Below, piece after piece: positions 16,251-25,444 of a stretch of DNA of 64,000 nucleotides. This stretch comes from WTGU01 sp965200925 (GTDB lineage Bacteria > Pseudomonadota > Alphaproteobacteria > UBA828). Under the pieces are notes generated by a model, which was not told the DNA's origin, did no database searches, and was given only the letters and a program-made list of their open reading frames with translations. The translations under genes were made by a program, and so were the position numbers. Position 1 is the stretch's first letter. Every line of letters begins with the position of its first letter. The stretch spans positions 1,302,001 to 1,366,000 of the forward strand of contig OZ241738.1 in the NCBI GenBank assembly GCA_965200925.1. Reading direction: 5' to 3'.

Positions 16251-18021
16251 GCGCCCCGGCGCCGGGATGGCGGGCAGGCACCTTGCCGCCGCCGCGCCGG
16301 CGCTGCCAGCCGTGCCAGTCTGGCCACCAGGAGCCTTCGCGGTGCGCGGCGGCGGCGAGCCAGGAGTCGGCTCCCTGCCCGGCTGCGACCGGCGCCGCCC
16401 GGTAACCGTATTTCCCAGCTGCGGGCGGGTTGACGATGCCGGCGATGTGGCCGGAATCGCCCAGGACGAAGCGCGTCCGCCCCCGGTACAGCCCGCAGGC
16501 GGCGAAACACGATCGCCACGGCGCGATGTGGTCCTCCCGCGCCGCCACGACATAGGTCGGGATTTCGATGCGGCGGAGATCGACGTGCACGCCGTCCAGG
16601 ACGATGCCGCCGGGGCGCGCGAGCTTGTTCGCGCCGTACATCTCGCGCAGGTAGAAGCCGTGCATCGCGGCCGGCATCCGGGTCGAATCGGCGTTCCAGT
16701 ACAGCAGGTCGAAGGGCGGCGGCTCCCTGCCGAGCAGGTAGTTGTTGATCGCGAAGGACCAGACGAGATCGTTGGCACGCAACAGGCTGAAGGCCGCCGC
16801 CATGTAGCGGCCGTCGAGATAGCCCTTTTCCGCCATCATGGCGTCGAGGGCCTCGAGCTGGGCGTCGTCGAGGAAGACCCCGATCTCGCCGGGCTGCGCG
16901 AAATCGACGAGCGACGCGAAGAACGTGGCGCTCACGATCCGCCCGTCGCCCCTGGCCGCCGAACAGGCGAGCGCGGCGGCCGTCAGCGTGCCGCCCAGGC
17001 AATAGCCGACAACCGAGACCTCCCGCTCCCCGGTCGCCAGCGCGATGGCGTCGAGCGCGGCCAGCGGGCCTTCCATCATGTAGTCCGCGAACGACTTGTG
17101 CGACAGGCATTCGTCCGGATTCACCCATGAGAGCATGAAGACGGTGTAGCCCCGGGACACCGCGTATCGGACGAACGAGTTGTCCGGGCGCAGATCCAGC
17201 ACGTAGAATTTGTTGATCCACGGCGGAACGACCAGGAGCGGGCGGCGGAACACAGTCTCCGTCCGCGGGGCGTACTGGATGAGCTGCATGAGGTCGTTCT
17301 GGAAGACGACCTTGCCGGGCGTCGCGGCGATGGTCTCCCCCAAGGTGAAATCGGCCCTGTCGGACATCCGGGGCGCGAATCCGCTGCCCTCGCAGCGCTC
17401 CAGATCGTCGAGCAAGGTTTCCAGCCCGCGCAGGAGATTCCGGCCACCCGTCCGGACTGTCTCGCGCAGCGCCTCCGGGTTGGTCGCGAGGAAATTCACG
17501 GGCGCCAGCGCGTCGACGAACTGGCGGGCGTAGAATTCCACCTTCTCGGCGTCGTGCGCGCTCAAGCCGGGGACGGCGCGCGCCGCCTCGCGGACGCAGG
17601 CCGACGCCAGCAGGTAGGACTGCTTCAGATGATCCAGGAACGGGCTTTCCGTCCACGCGGAATCGCGGAAGCGCCGGTCGTCGCTCGCGGGCGCGGCGAC
17701 CGGCTCCGGGGGCGCCTCGCCGAGCAGGCGCCGGGCGCTGTAGAGCCAGAGGCGGCGGTGGCCTTCCCACAGCCGCGCCTGGGCACAGGCCAGGCCGGAC
17801 GGATCGGCCATGAGCCGCGCCGCCGCCTCCACGAAGACGGCGCCCGGATCCAGCGGCTCCGCGCCGGTGGCGGGGCGCGGGGAGGCCAGGAGCGCCGCGG
17901 CGATTCGCCCGCTCCGCGCCGCGAGCGCGGCGAGCCGGTCCGCCATGTCGGCGCAAGCCGCGCCTGCGCCTGGCGGTTCGTTCGACGTCATCGGCGGTTC
18001 CGCGAAAGGGATGGAGCGCAT
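16204..18021 (-). CDS. phaC: class I poly(3-hydroxyalkanoate) synthase
   Basis: A 605-residue synthase polymerising hydroxyacyl-CoA into intracellular polyester granules. The lipase-like box GYCLGG carries the catalytic cysteine (C341). The aspartate is in AAREDHIAPW and the histidine in GDSGHIAGIVNPP. The N-terminal domain with WTESPFLDHLKQSYLL is typical of class I. A start ten codons later (MTSNEPP) is also plausible and neither has a strong ribosome binding site. No phaA/phaB/phaP is next to it. It converges with the carbonic anhydrase gene. Confidence 0.92.
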   Translation of the reverse strand: MRSIPFAEPPMTSNEPPGAGAACADMADRLAALAARSGRIAAALLASPRPATGAEPLDPGAVFVEAAARLMADPSGLACAQARLWEGHRRLWLYSARRLLGEAPPEPVAAPASDDRRFRDSAWTESPFLDHLKQSYLLASACVREAARAVPGLSAHDAEKVEFYARQFVDALAPVNFLATNPEALRETVRTGGRNLLRGLETLLDDLERCEGSGFAPRMSDRADFTLGETIAATPGKVVFQNDLMQLIQYAPRTETVFRRPLLVVPPWINKFYVLDLRPDNSFVRYAVSRGYTVFMLSWVNPDECLSHKSFADYMMEGPLAALDAIALATGEREVSVVGYCLGGTLTAAALACSAARGDGRIVSATFFASLVDFAQPGEIGVFLDDAQLEALDAMMAEKGYLDGRYMAAAFSLLRANDLVWSFAINNYLLGREPPPFDLLYWNADSTRMPAAMHGFYLREMYGANKLARPGGIVLDGVHVDLRRIEIPTYVVAAREDHIAPWRSCFAACGLYRGRTRFVLGDSGHIAGIVNPPAAGKYGYRAAPVAAGQGADSWLAAAAHREGSWWPDWHGWQRRRGGGKVPARHPGAGALTPIEDAPGSYVAVR

Positions 18022-18185
18022 CGCTATACAGGGAGATCGCCTCTCTCGCCAGCCGGGATTTCCCGCTTCCCGTCCCCGGAACGAACGGCCGCTCGCTTCG
18101 CGCGCGATGTTAGGCGATCGCCCCGATATATGGTATGGGGAGCGCGAGATCGGCCTCACTCTCCGAAGGCGACCGGCGGCGCAGC

Positions 18186-19118
18186 ATGGCCAACGGATCC
18201 GTGCCCGATTCCCTGGCGGCCGCGTCGGTGCGCGGCGCGCGGAGGCTCACGGCAGCGGGCGCGCTCGCCGCCAGTCTCCTCGCCGGCGGCTGCGCGGAGG
18301 TCGACGGCGTCGTCCAGGACATCGCGGACGCGGTCTTCTACGATGCCGGTGACGATGCCCCCTACCGTTCGCTCCACGAGGTGCCCGACGAAGCGCCGGC
18401 CGTTTCGAGCGCCGAGGAACGCACGATCGTCGCCGCCGGTCTGATCGCGGAGCGCGAGGCGGCGCGGCGGAAGAGCGCGGCACTCCGCGACCCCGGCGCG
18501 CAGGGCGGAGGGGAAGACCGGGCTTTCGAGCGGCCGCCCGAACGGCGCGTGCCGGACGAGCCGCGGCCGGGAGAGGACGGCCCGGCCGCGGACGCGACGG
18601 CAGACGCGATGGCCGCCTTCAGATCGCGCTTCGATGAGCGGTTCGACGCCTCAGGCGGCGTCCTGGACGCGGTACGGGAAGCGCGCCCGGCGCCGGAGCG
18701 GACGGAGGCCACCAGGCCGGAAACGTCCGAGATACCGGCCGCCGAGGGCGACCCGGCCGAGGTCGTCCTCCACCTGGGCACGGTGCATTTCGCGAAAGGC
18801 TCCGCCCGGCTGCAGCCGGGCGACCGCGCCCTGGTGAAGGAAGCGGCCCGGCTCCAACGCGAGAGCGGTGCGCGGCTGCGGGTAGTCGGCCATGCGAGCC
18901 GGCGGACGGCGGACATGCCGCCGGTGCACCAGAAGGTCCTGAACCTCAACCTCTCCCTGGACCGGGCCGGCGCCGTCGCCCGCGCGCTGATCGCGGAAGG
19001 CGTCCCGGCGGGCGCGCTTTCGCTAGAGGGCGCCGCCGCGAGCCGGCCGATCGCCGACGAAGACATGCCCCGCAACGAGGCGCAGAACCGGCGCGCCGAG
19101 ATCTTCATCGAATATTGA
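18186..19118 (+). CDS. OmpA-like peptidoglycan-binding lipoprotein
   Basis: A 310-residue protein. An N-terminal hydrophobic segment ends in LLAGGC, a probable lipobox. A low-complexity charged linker covers about residues 60-190. The C-terminal OmpA domain (about 200-310) includes HASRRTADM and NEAQNRRAEIFIEY, the conserved arginine-containing end that contacts diaminopimelate. It likely tethers outer membrane to wall. It is divergent from phaC and shares the 160-bp gap between them. Confidence 0.8.
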   Translation: MANGSVPDSLAAASVRGARRLTAAGALAASLLAGGCAEVDGVVQDIADAVFYDAGDDAPYRSLHEVPDEAPAVSSAEERTIVAAGLIAEREAARRKSAALRDPGAQGGGEDRAFERPPERRVPDEPRPGEDGPAADATADAMAAFRSRFDERFDASGGVLDAVREARPAPERTEATRPETSEIPAAEGDPAEVVLHLGTVHFAKGSARLQPGDRALVKEAARLQRESGARLRVVGHASRRTADMPPVHQKVLNLNLSLDRAGAVARALIAEGVPAGALSLEGAAASRPIADEDMPRNEAQNRRAEIFIEY

Positions 19119-19179
19119 CGGGCCGCGCGAGCCCTGCACGCCTCCCCCGCCCGCGACTACGCAGGAAACGCCCCGCGCC

Positions 19180-20475
19180 ATGGCCGAACCGCTCCGCATC
19201 GCGATCGCCGGGCTGGGCACGGTCGGCTGCGGCGTGCTCGCCCTGCTGCGCGGCAACGCGGCGCTCCTGGAAAGCCGCGCGGGCCGGCCCATCGAGGCGG
19301 TGGCGGTCTCGGCCCGCGACCGGGGGAAGGAGCGCGGCATCGCCTTGGGCGACCTCGCATGGCGCGACCGGCTGGCGGACTTGGCGGCCGACCCGGCGGT
19401 CGACGTGGTCGTCGAGCTGATCGGCGGGGCCGACGGCGCGGCGCGCACCCTGTCGGAAGCTGCGCTCGCCGGCGGCAAACATCTGGTCACCGCCAACAAG
19501 GCCCTGCTCGCCCACCACGGCACCGCGCTCGCGCGGACGGCCCGGGAGGCGGGCCTGCATCTCGGCTACGAGGCGGCGGTGGCGGGCGGTATCCCCATCG
19601 TCAAGGCGCTCCGCGAGGGGCTCGCGGGCAACCGCATCGACGGCGTGTACGGCATCCTGAACGGCACCTGCAACTATGTCATGACGGCGATGCACGACGC
19701 CGTGCGCGCGGGCCGCACCCGCGAGGTGGCGGACGTGCTGGCAGAGGCGCAGCGTCTCGGCTACGCGGAAGCGGACCCCTCCACCGACATCGACGGGATC
19801 GACACGGCGCACAAGCTGGCGATCCTGGCTAGCGTCGTGTTCGGCCGCACCATCGACTTCGATTCGGTGCATGTCGAGGGCATCCGGCATGTGAGCGCGC
19901 TCGACGTCGCGTTCGCGATGGAGCTCGGCTACCGCGTCAAGCTGCTCGGCATCGCCCGCGCAGAAGACGGCGCCGTCGCCCAGCGGGTGCATCCCTGCAT
20001 GGTCCGCGAGGCGACGCCGATCGCGTGCATCGACGGGGTCTTCAACGCCGTGGTCGCCGAGTGTGACCAAGTGCAGACCGCCGTCTTCGAGGGCCCCGGC
20101 GCGGGCGCCGGCCCCACGGCCTCCGCGGTGGCGGCGGACCTCGTGGACATCGCCCGCGGACGGATCATGCCGGCCTTCCCCGCCGCCGCGCCGCTCGCCG
20201 CGCTGCCCATGGAGCGCCATGTCGGCGCCTGTTACATCCGCCTGATGGTGGTCGACCGGCCGGGGGTGATCGCCGACATCGCCGCCTGCCTGCGGGACGA
20301 GCGGGTCTCGGTCGAGGCGATGCTCCAGCGCGGGCGCAATCCGGGCGAGCCGGTGCCCGTGGTCTTGACCACGCACGAGGCGCGCGAGGCCGCGCTCGTG
20401 CGCGCTCTGGCCGAGATCGACCGGCTCGAGACCGTTCTCGAGCCGCCGCGCATGATCCGGATCGAAGCGTTTTGA
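19180..20475 (+). CDS. hom: homoserine dehydrogenase
   Basis: A 431-residue monofunctional homoserine dehydrogenase reducing aspartate semialdehyde to homoserine for threonine and methionine synthesis. GLGTVGCG (11-18) binds NAD(P), NKALLAHHG and GILNGTCNYVMTAM are family signatures, and a C-terminal ACT domain (YIRLMVVDRPGVIADIAACL) suggests threonine feedback. It is close to glpX, whose ATG is 35 bases after the hom stop. Confidence 0.94.
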   Translation: MAEPLRIAIAGLGTVGCGVLALLRGNAALLESRAGRPIEAVAVSARDRGKERGIALGDLAWRDRLADLAADPAVDVVVELIGGADGAARTLSEAALAGGKHLVTANKALLAHHGTALARTAREAGLHLGYEAAVAGGIPIVKALREGLAGNRIDGVYGILNGTCNYVMTAMHDAVRAGRTREVADVLAEAQRLGYAEADPSTDIDGIDTAHKLAILASVVFGRTIDFDSVHVEGIRHVSALDVAFAMELGYRVKLLGIARAEDGAVAQRVHPCMVREATPIACIDGVFNAVVAECDQVQTAVFEGPGAGAGPTASAVAADLVDIARGRIMPAFPAAAPLAALPMERHVGACYIRLMVVDRPGVIADIAACLRDERVSVEAMLQRGRNPGEPVPVVLTTHEAREAALVRALAEIDRLETVLEPPRMIRIEAF

Positions 20476-20510
20476 AGGCGCGGAGCGACGCCAAGGAAAC
20501 GAGACAGGCC

Positions 20511-21497
20511 ATGAATGACGAGGGCGTATCGATCGACCGAAACCTGACCCTGGACGCGGTCCGTGTCACCGAGGCCGCGGCTTGCGCGGCGGCGCGGCTG
20601 ATCGGGCGCGGCGACGAAATGGCGGCCGACCAGGCGGCCGTCGACGCCATGCGGCGCGGGCTCAATGCGCTCGACATCGCCGGCACCGTGGTGATCGGCG
20701 AGGGCGAACGCGACGAGGCGCCGATGCTCTATATCGGCGAGACCGTGGGCACCGGCCGGGGCCCCGCCCTCGACGTGGCGCTCGACCCGCTCGAAGGCAC
20801 CACCCTCTGCGCCACGGGCGGCCCCAACGCGCTCGCCGTCCTGGCGCTGGCCGGGAAGGGCGGTTTCCTCAACGCCCCGGACACCTACATGGATAAGATC
20901 GCCGTCGGCGACGGCCTGCCGGACGACCTGATCGACCTCGACGATCCGCCGGCGACGACGCTCGCCAGGCTGGCGAAGGCGAAATCCCGCGAGGTGGGCG
21001 ACCTGACGGCGCTGATCCTCGACCGGCCCCGGCACGCGGCGCTGATCGCCAAGGTCCGCGAGACCGGCGCGCGCATCCAGCTGATCCGGGACGGCGACGT
21101 CGCCGGAGTCATCGCGACCACGCGCCTGAACCGCACGGTCGATATCTATATGGGAATCGGCGGCGCGCCCGAAGGGGTGCTGGCCGCGGCGGCGTTGCGC
21201 TGCATCGGCGGCCAGATGATGGGCCGGCTCGTCTTCCGCAACGACGACGAGAAGGCCCGCGCCCGCGCAATGGGAATCGCCGACCTCGACCGCAAATACG
21301 GGCTGCATGAACTCGCTGGCGGCGACGTGCTGTTCGCGGCGACCGGCGTGACGGACGGCGCGATGCTGCGCGGGGTTTCACGCTTCCCCGGCGGCGTGCG
21401 GACCGACTCGGTGGTGATGCGCTCGCGCACCGGGACCGTGCGCACCATCGTGGCGGAGCACGCCCTCTCCCGCGCGGCCGACCGGGACGGCGCGTGA
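20511..21497 (+). CDS. glpX: class II fructose-1,6-bisphosphatase
   Basis: A 328-residue GlpX-type phosphatase converting fructose 1,6-bisphosphate to fructose 6-phosphate in gluconeogenesis. Metal and substrate motifs GEGERDEAPMLYIGE, LDPLEGTT and GGAPEGVLAAAALRC are intact. A TTG 39 bases earlier would overlap hom, but the ATG behind AAGGAAACGAG is preferred. Hom-glpX-recJ order is common in Alphaproteobacteria. Confidence 0.93.
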   Translation: MNDEGVSIDRNLTLDAVRVTEAAACAAARLIGRGDEMAADQAAVDAMRRGLNALDIAGTVVIGEGERDEAPMLYIGETVGTGRGPALDVALDPLEGTTLCATGGPNALAVLALAGKGGFLNAPDTYMDKIAVGDGLPDDLIDLDDPPATTLARLAKAKSREVGDLTALILDRPRHAALIAKVRETGARIQLIRDGDVAGVIATTRLNRTVDIYMGIGGAPEGVLAAAALRCIGGQMMGRLVFRNDDEKARARAMGIADLDRKYGLHELAGGDVLFAATGVTDGAMLRGVSRFPGGVRTDSVVMRSRTGTVRTIVAEHALSRAADRDGA

Positions 21498-21501
21498 GGG
21501 G

Positions 21502-23304
21502 ATGAGCGCGCCCGCCGCGCCGATCCTCGGCGTCACGCGCTCGCTGCGCGGCAAAAGGTGGCGCGCGCGGCTCGCGGATTCCCGCGCCGGCCTTTCTCTC
21601 GCGCAAGCCATCGAGGCGCCGGAGCCGCTCGGGCGGGTGCTCGCCGCGCGCGGCGTGGCGGAGGCCGAGGCGCCGGCCTATCTGAACCCGACGCTGCGCG
21701 ACCTGCTGCCCGACCCGAGCCATCTGCGGGACATGGACAAGGCGGTGGCGCGCCTCGCGCGGGCGGTCGAGGCCGGCGAAAAGATCGCGGTCTTCGGCGA
21801 CTACGACGTGGACGGCGCGACGTCCGCCGCCCTGCTGGAGCGCTTTTTCCAGGCCGCCGCGGGGCAGGCGATCACGCTCTACATCCCCGACCGCCTGCGC
21901 GAGGGATACGGCCCCAACGCCCCGGCCCTGCGCCTGCTGGCGGCGCAAGGCGTGCGCGTGGTCGTCACCGTGGATTGCGGGATCACGGCGTTCGACGCGC
22001 TCGCCGCAGCAGCCGACGCGGGCCTCGACGTGATCGTGGTGGACCACCACATCGGCGGGGCGCGGCTGCCCCGGGCGCACGCCCTGGTCGATCCGAACCG
22101 GCTGGACGAGGACAGCCCGCACCGGCAACTGGCGGCGGTAGGCGTGGCCTTCCTCCTGGTCGTCGGGCTCAACCGGCGCCTGCGCGAGGCGGGGTGGTAT
22201 CGCGGGCGGCGGGAGCCCGCGCTCATGCGGTGGCTCGACCTGGTGGCGCTCGGCACCGTCTGCGACGTGGTGCCGCTCACCGGGGTGAACCGCGCCTTCG
22301 TGCGCCAGGGGCTGCGCGTGCTCGCGCGCCGCCGCAACCTCGGGCTGGCGGCGCTGGGGGACGCCGCCGGGGGCCTCGACGGGCCGCCGGGCGTCTACCA
22401 TCTGGGCTTCATCCTGGGGCCGCGCGTCAACGCCGGCGGGCGCATCGGCGAAGCCGGCCTCGGCGCGCGCCTGCTCTCCACCGAGGACGCGGGCGAGGCG
22501 GCGGAGATCGCCCGGCGCCTGGACGCGCTCAACCGCGAGAGGCGGGCGATCGAGGCGGCGGTGCTGGACGCCGCGATCGCCCAGGTGGAGAGCGGGGCCG
22601 ATGCGGGGGGGCGCGATTCGCCGTTCGTCATGGCCCACGACGAGGGCTGGCATCCCGGCGTGATCGGCATCGTCGCCAGCCGGCTCAAGGAGCGTTACGG
22701 CCGCCCGGCGGTGGTCGTCGCCTGGGAGGGGGAGGTGGGCAAGGCCTCCTGCCGTTCGATCCCGGGCATCGATATCGGGACAGCGATCACGGCGGCCCGG
22801 CAGGCGGGCCTCCTGGTGGACGGCGGCGGCCACGCGATGGCGGGCGGCTTCACGGTAGAGCGGGCGCGCTTCGCGGCGTTGCGCGACGCCCTGGGAGAGC
22901 GCCTCGGCGCCGGGGCGGCGGCGCGGGCGAGCGCCTCCAGCCTGGGCCTCGACGGGGCGCTCAGCGCGGAGGGTGCCAATGTCGTGCTGCTGGAGATGCT
23001 GGAAGCGGCCGGCCCTTACGGCGCGGGCAATCCGGAGCCGCGTTTCGCGGTCGCCGGCGCCCGCCTCCTGCGCGCAGACATCGTGGGGCAGGGCCATGTG
23101 CGCTGCCGGCTGGCCGGCAAGTCCGGCCGCCAGCTCAAGGGCATCGCCTTCCGCTCGGCGGACAACGCCCTGGGCCAGGCGCTGCTCGCCGGCGCGGCGG
23201 AGACCTTCCACCTAGCCTGCCGCCTGCGCCCCGACCGCCATGGCGGCCCCGCCCGCGTCGAACTCCAGATCGACGACGCCGCCCCCGCCGACCCATCCCC
23301 CTGA
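21502..23304 (+). CDS. recJ: single-stranded-DNA exonuclease RecJ
   Basis: A 600-residue 5'-3' exonuclease acting in recombination and mismatch repair. DHH-family metal motifs are present: D100-Y-D102-V-D104 (FGDYDVDGATS), the VDHH motif at D181-H183, and GRIGEA. The DHHA1 domain with GGGHAMAGGF follows, then the C-terminal OB-like domain. It begins 4 bases after glpX, so it shares that operon. Confidence 0.93.
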   Translation: MSAPAAPILGVTRSLRGKRWRARLADSRAGLSLAQAIEAPEPLGRVLAARGVAEAEAPAYLNPTLRDLLPDPSHLRDMDKAVARLARAVEAGEKIAVFGDYDVDGATSAALLERFFQAAAGQAITLYIPDRLREGYGPNAPALRLLAAQGVRVVVTVDCGITAFDALAAAADAGLDVIVVDHHIGGARLPRAHALVDPNRLDEDSPHRQLAAVGVAFLLVVGLNRRLREAGWYRGRREPALMRWLDLVALGTVCDVVPLTGVNRAFVRQGLRVLARRRNLGLAALGDAAGGLDGPPGVYHLGFILGPRVNAGGRIGEAGLGARLLSTEDAGEAAEIARRLDALNRERRAIEAAVLDAAIAQVESGADAGGRDSPFVMAHDEGWHPGVIGIVASRLKERYGRPAVVVAWEGEVGKASCRSIPGIDIGTAITAARQAGLLVDGGGHAMAGGFTVERARFAALRDALGERLGAGAAARASASSLGLDGALSAEGANVVLLEMLEAAGPYGAGNPEPRFAVAGARLLRADIVGQGHVRCRLAGKSGRQLKGIAFRSADNALGQALLAGAAETFHLACRLRPDRHGGPARVELQIDDAAPADPSP

Positions 23305-23352
23305 GGCGCGAGGGCCAAAGTATCGCCCGTGCGCCGCGAAAACGAGAGGCGG

Positions 23353-23381
23353 TTGATTTAAGGCGGGGGCGTCGTTAGATA
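23353..23381 (+). promoter_or_regulatory. promoter of tRNA-Glu
   Basis: TTGATT, a 17-base spacer and TAGATA lie just ahead of the tRNA; the -10 box ends 11 bases before its first base. A GC-rich discriminator (GCGGGGCCC) follows, as expected of stringently controlled stable-RNA promoters. Confidence 0.6.
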
Positions 23382-23392
23382 GCGGGGCCCGG

Positions 23393-23467
23393 GACCCCTT
23401 CGTCTAGCGGTCAGGACACCACTCTTTCAAGGTGGAGACACGGGTTCGATTCCCGTAGGGGTCACCA
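23393..23467 (+). tRNA. tRNA-Glu (UUC)
   Basis: A complete cloverleaf: acceptor arms GACCCCT and AGGGGTC, a D arm with TAGCGGTCAGGA, an anticodon stem CCACT/GGTGG around CTTTCAA giving anticodon UUC, and a T arm CGGGTTCGATTCCCG. Discriminator A is followed by an encoded CCA. The last anticodon stem pair is a U-G wobble. No integrase or att duplication is beside it. Confidence 0.95.
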
Positions 23468-23470
23468 TCG

Positions 23471-24457
23471 TCACTGCTGGTCGGCGCGGGCGGGCCGCGC
23501 GCGCGGCGCAGGCGCCACGTGGCGGAGGTTGGGGCGCTCGGCGCGGAGTTCTCCCGCCAGGCGCTCTCCCGCTGGGGCCGGGCCGGCGGCGTCGGCGACG
23601 GTCACTTGGACCTCGAGCGCAGACTCGTCGCCGCCGAAGACGGCGCCCCTGGTGGGCGCGGCGTCCGCGTAGTCGCGGCCCACCGCGACGCGGACATGAC
23701 GGGCGTCGGCGAGCATGTCGTTGGTCGGGTCGATGCCCGTCCAGCCGCGCCCGGGGAGCAGGAACTCCGCCCAGGCGTGGCTCGCACCCGCCTGGGCCTC
23801 GGCGCCCGTGACGCCTTCCGCATGGAGATAGCCCGAGACGTAGCGGCTGGGGATTCCCCAGGAGCGTGCGATGGCGATCATCACATGGGCGTAGTCCTGA
23901 CAGACGCCCCGGCCGGTCTCCAACACGTGCTCGATGGGCGAATCGACATGGGTGCTGCCGCTCTCGTAGCGGATCGCCCGATGCAGCGCGGCGGCGGTTT
24001 CCACGAGCGTGGCGAACGGGCCCGCACCGCGGCGGATGCCATGCGCCGCTACGAAGGCGTCGAGCGCGGGCCCCGGGCGGGCGAAGCGGCTGGGGGCCAG
24101 ATAATCCCAGAAGCGCACCCGATCCGCCGCCTGCGCCTGCGCCTCCCAGCCGCCCGCGTCCGCGCCGCCTGCCGCGGGCGGGGCGGGCGCGGCAGTCTCC
24201 ACCGTGAGGCGCGAGCGGACGAGGGTTTCCCGATGCGCCCGGTGGACGTTGAACAGGTGGCAGGGATTGCCGAAGGAATCCGCGAAGGCCACGGGAACGG
24301 CCGCGGGTTCGATGTCGAGGGTGAAGGCGCACAGCCGCTGCCCCCCCTCCTCGCGCGGGTGCAGACGCAGCAGCATCACGCCGCCGCGCGCCGGCGCCGC
24401 ATAACGGAAGCGGGAGAGGTGCTCGACGCGCAAGCGCCGGGGCGGCGGCAGGTTCAC
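23471..24457 (-). CDS. transglutaminase-like cysteine protease family protein
   Basis: A 328-residue protein with an N-terminal beta domain (VEHLSRFRYAAPARGGV) and a transglutaminase core. The catalytic triad is visible as C186 (GRGVCQDYAHVMIA), a histidine in GASHAWAEF and an aspartate in GIDPTND. Its GTG start overlaps the stop of the alpha-E protein gene (GTGA). This trio with a circularly permuted ATP-grasp is a recurrent bacterial cluster predicted to make or trim peptide-like tags. The actual substrate is unknown. Confidence 0.85.
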   Translation of the reverse strand: MNLPPPRRLRVEHLSRFRYAAPARGGVMLLRLHPREEGGQRLCAFTLDIEPAAVPVAFADSFGNPCHLFNVHRAHRETLVRSRLTVETAAPAPPAAGGADAGGWEAQAQAADRVRFWDYLAPSRFARPGPALDAFVAAHGIRRGAGPFATLVETAAALHRAIRYESGSTHVDSPIEHVLETGRGVCQDYAHVMIAIARSWGIPSRYVSGYLHAEGVTGAEAQAGASHAWAEFLLPGRGWTGIDPTNDMLADARHVRVAVGRDYADAAPTRGAVFGGDESALEVQVTVADAAGPAPAGERLAGELRAERPNLRHVAPAPRARPARADQQ

Positions 24458-25440
24458 GGCTCCGGCGCGTCCTCGATCTCGTAGTCGAAGAAGGTCATGG
24501 CGATGTCTGCGTGGAGGCGGCGGCAGGAGTCCCCGATCTCCCCCAGGACGGACGCCGTCGCCGCGTCGTCGCCCGGTGCGCGCTCCGGCCAATCGTAATC
24601 GATGCGCGCCGCCATGCGGCCGACCCGGCCCTGGGGGCCGGCCGCCGGCGGCCGCTCGTGGGCGCCGGCGACGGCTTCGAGGGCGCCGGCGATTCGCGCC
24701 AGGGCGTACCGGATCGAATGGGAAAGCCGGGGGTCGGAGACCAGGAAATCGACCACGTCGCACGGCGCGAAGGTGAGCGAATGGAGCCGGCGGTAGGCCG
24801 CCCGCGCCTCGCAGAGGGCGAGCAGGGAGCCCCAGTCTGATTCGATGTGCGGCCCCGCCGTCGGAAACACCGCCAGATGGGCGCGCACCAGGGCGGCGAC
24901 GAGCTGCACGCGCTCGACGAAACGCCCGAGCCGGAGGAAGTGCCAGCCGTGGTCGCGGTACATGGTGTCCTCGGCGACGCCGGAAAAGGTGCGGATGGAA
25001 TCCTCGGTCGCGCGGTAGAAATCGCCGGCACCGGCGCGCCAGACCGTCTGGATGCGGGCGTCGCACAGGTCGAGCCAGGCCGCGTTGAGGCAGGACCACA
25101 TCTCCTTGCCGACGACGTTGCGCACTTGGCGGGCGTTCTCGCGCGCGGCGGCGATGCATTCCCGGATCGAATCGGGGTTGTTCTGCTCGAAGGTGAGGTC
25201 GTCCGCCAAGGTGTAGGCGTCCGCCAGCATGAAGCCCTCCTCGCCCCGGTTCGACTCCAGGGCACCGCCCAGGGGTCCGCGGCCGAGGGCGCCGTAGAGG
25301 CGCCGCCAGTTGCGGTCGATCTCCTCCACCGGGCGGTCCTCCAGGGCGCGCGCCTGGTCGGCGAGCAGGCGGCAGAGGTGCTCCGCCCGCTCCAGGTAGC
25401 GGCCGATCCAGTAGAGCCCCTGGGCGTTGCGCGCGAGCAT
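24454..25440 (-). CDS. alpha-E domain protein (DUF403)
   Basis: A 328-residue, mostly helical protein opening MLARNAQGLYWIGRYLERAEH, the hallmark of the alpha-E family named for its helices with conserved glutamates. It starts 4 bases after the ATP-grasp stop and overlaps the transglutaminase start, so the three form one tightly coupled operon. It is thought to act with the ATP-grasp enzyme; no catalytic role is established. Confidence 0.85.
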   Translation of the reverse strand: MLARNAQGLYWIGRYLERAEHLCRLLADQARALEDRPVEEIDRNWRRLYGALGRGPLGGALESNRGEEGFMLADAYTLADDLTFEQNNPDSIRECIAAARENARQVRNVVGKEMWSCLNAAWLDLCDARIQTVWRAGAGDFYRATEDSIRTFSGVAEDTMYRDHGWHFLRLGRFVERVQLVAALVRAHLAVFPTAGPHIESDWGSLLALCEARAAYRRLHSLTFAPCDVVDFLVSDPRLSHSIRYALARIAGALEAVAGAHERPPAAGPQGRVGRMAARIDYDWPERAPGDDAATASVLGEIGDSCRRLHADIAMTFFDYEIEDAPEP

Positions 25441-25444
25441 GAGG

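Noticed and set aside
23393..23467. tRNA-Glu considered as the element's attachment site
   Set aside because: The tRNA is complete, 15 kb from the integrase, with housekeeping genes in between and no duplicated 3' end nearby.
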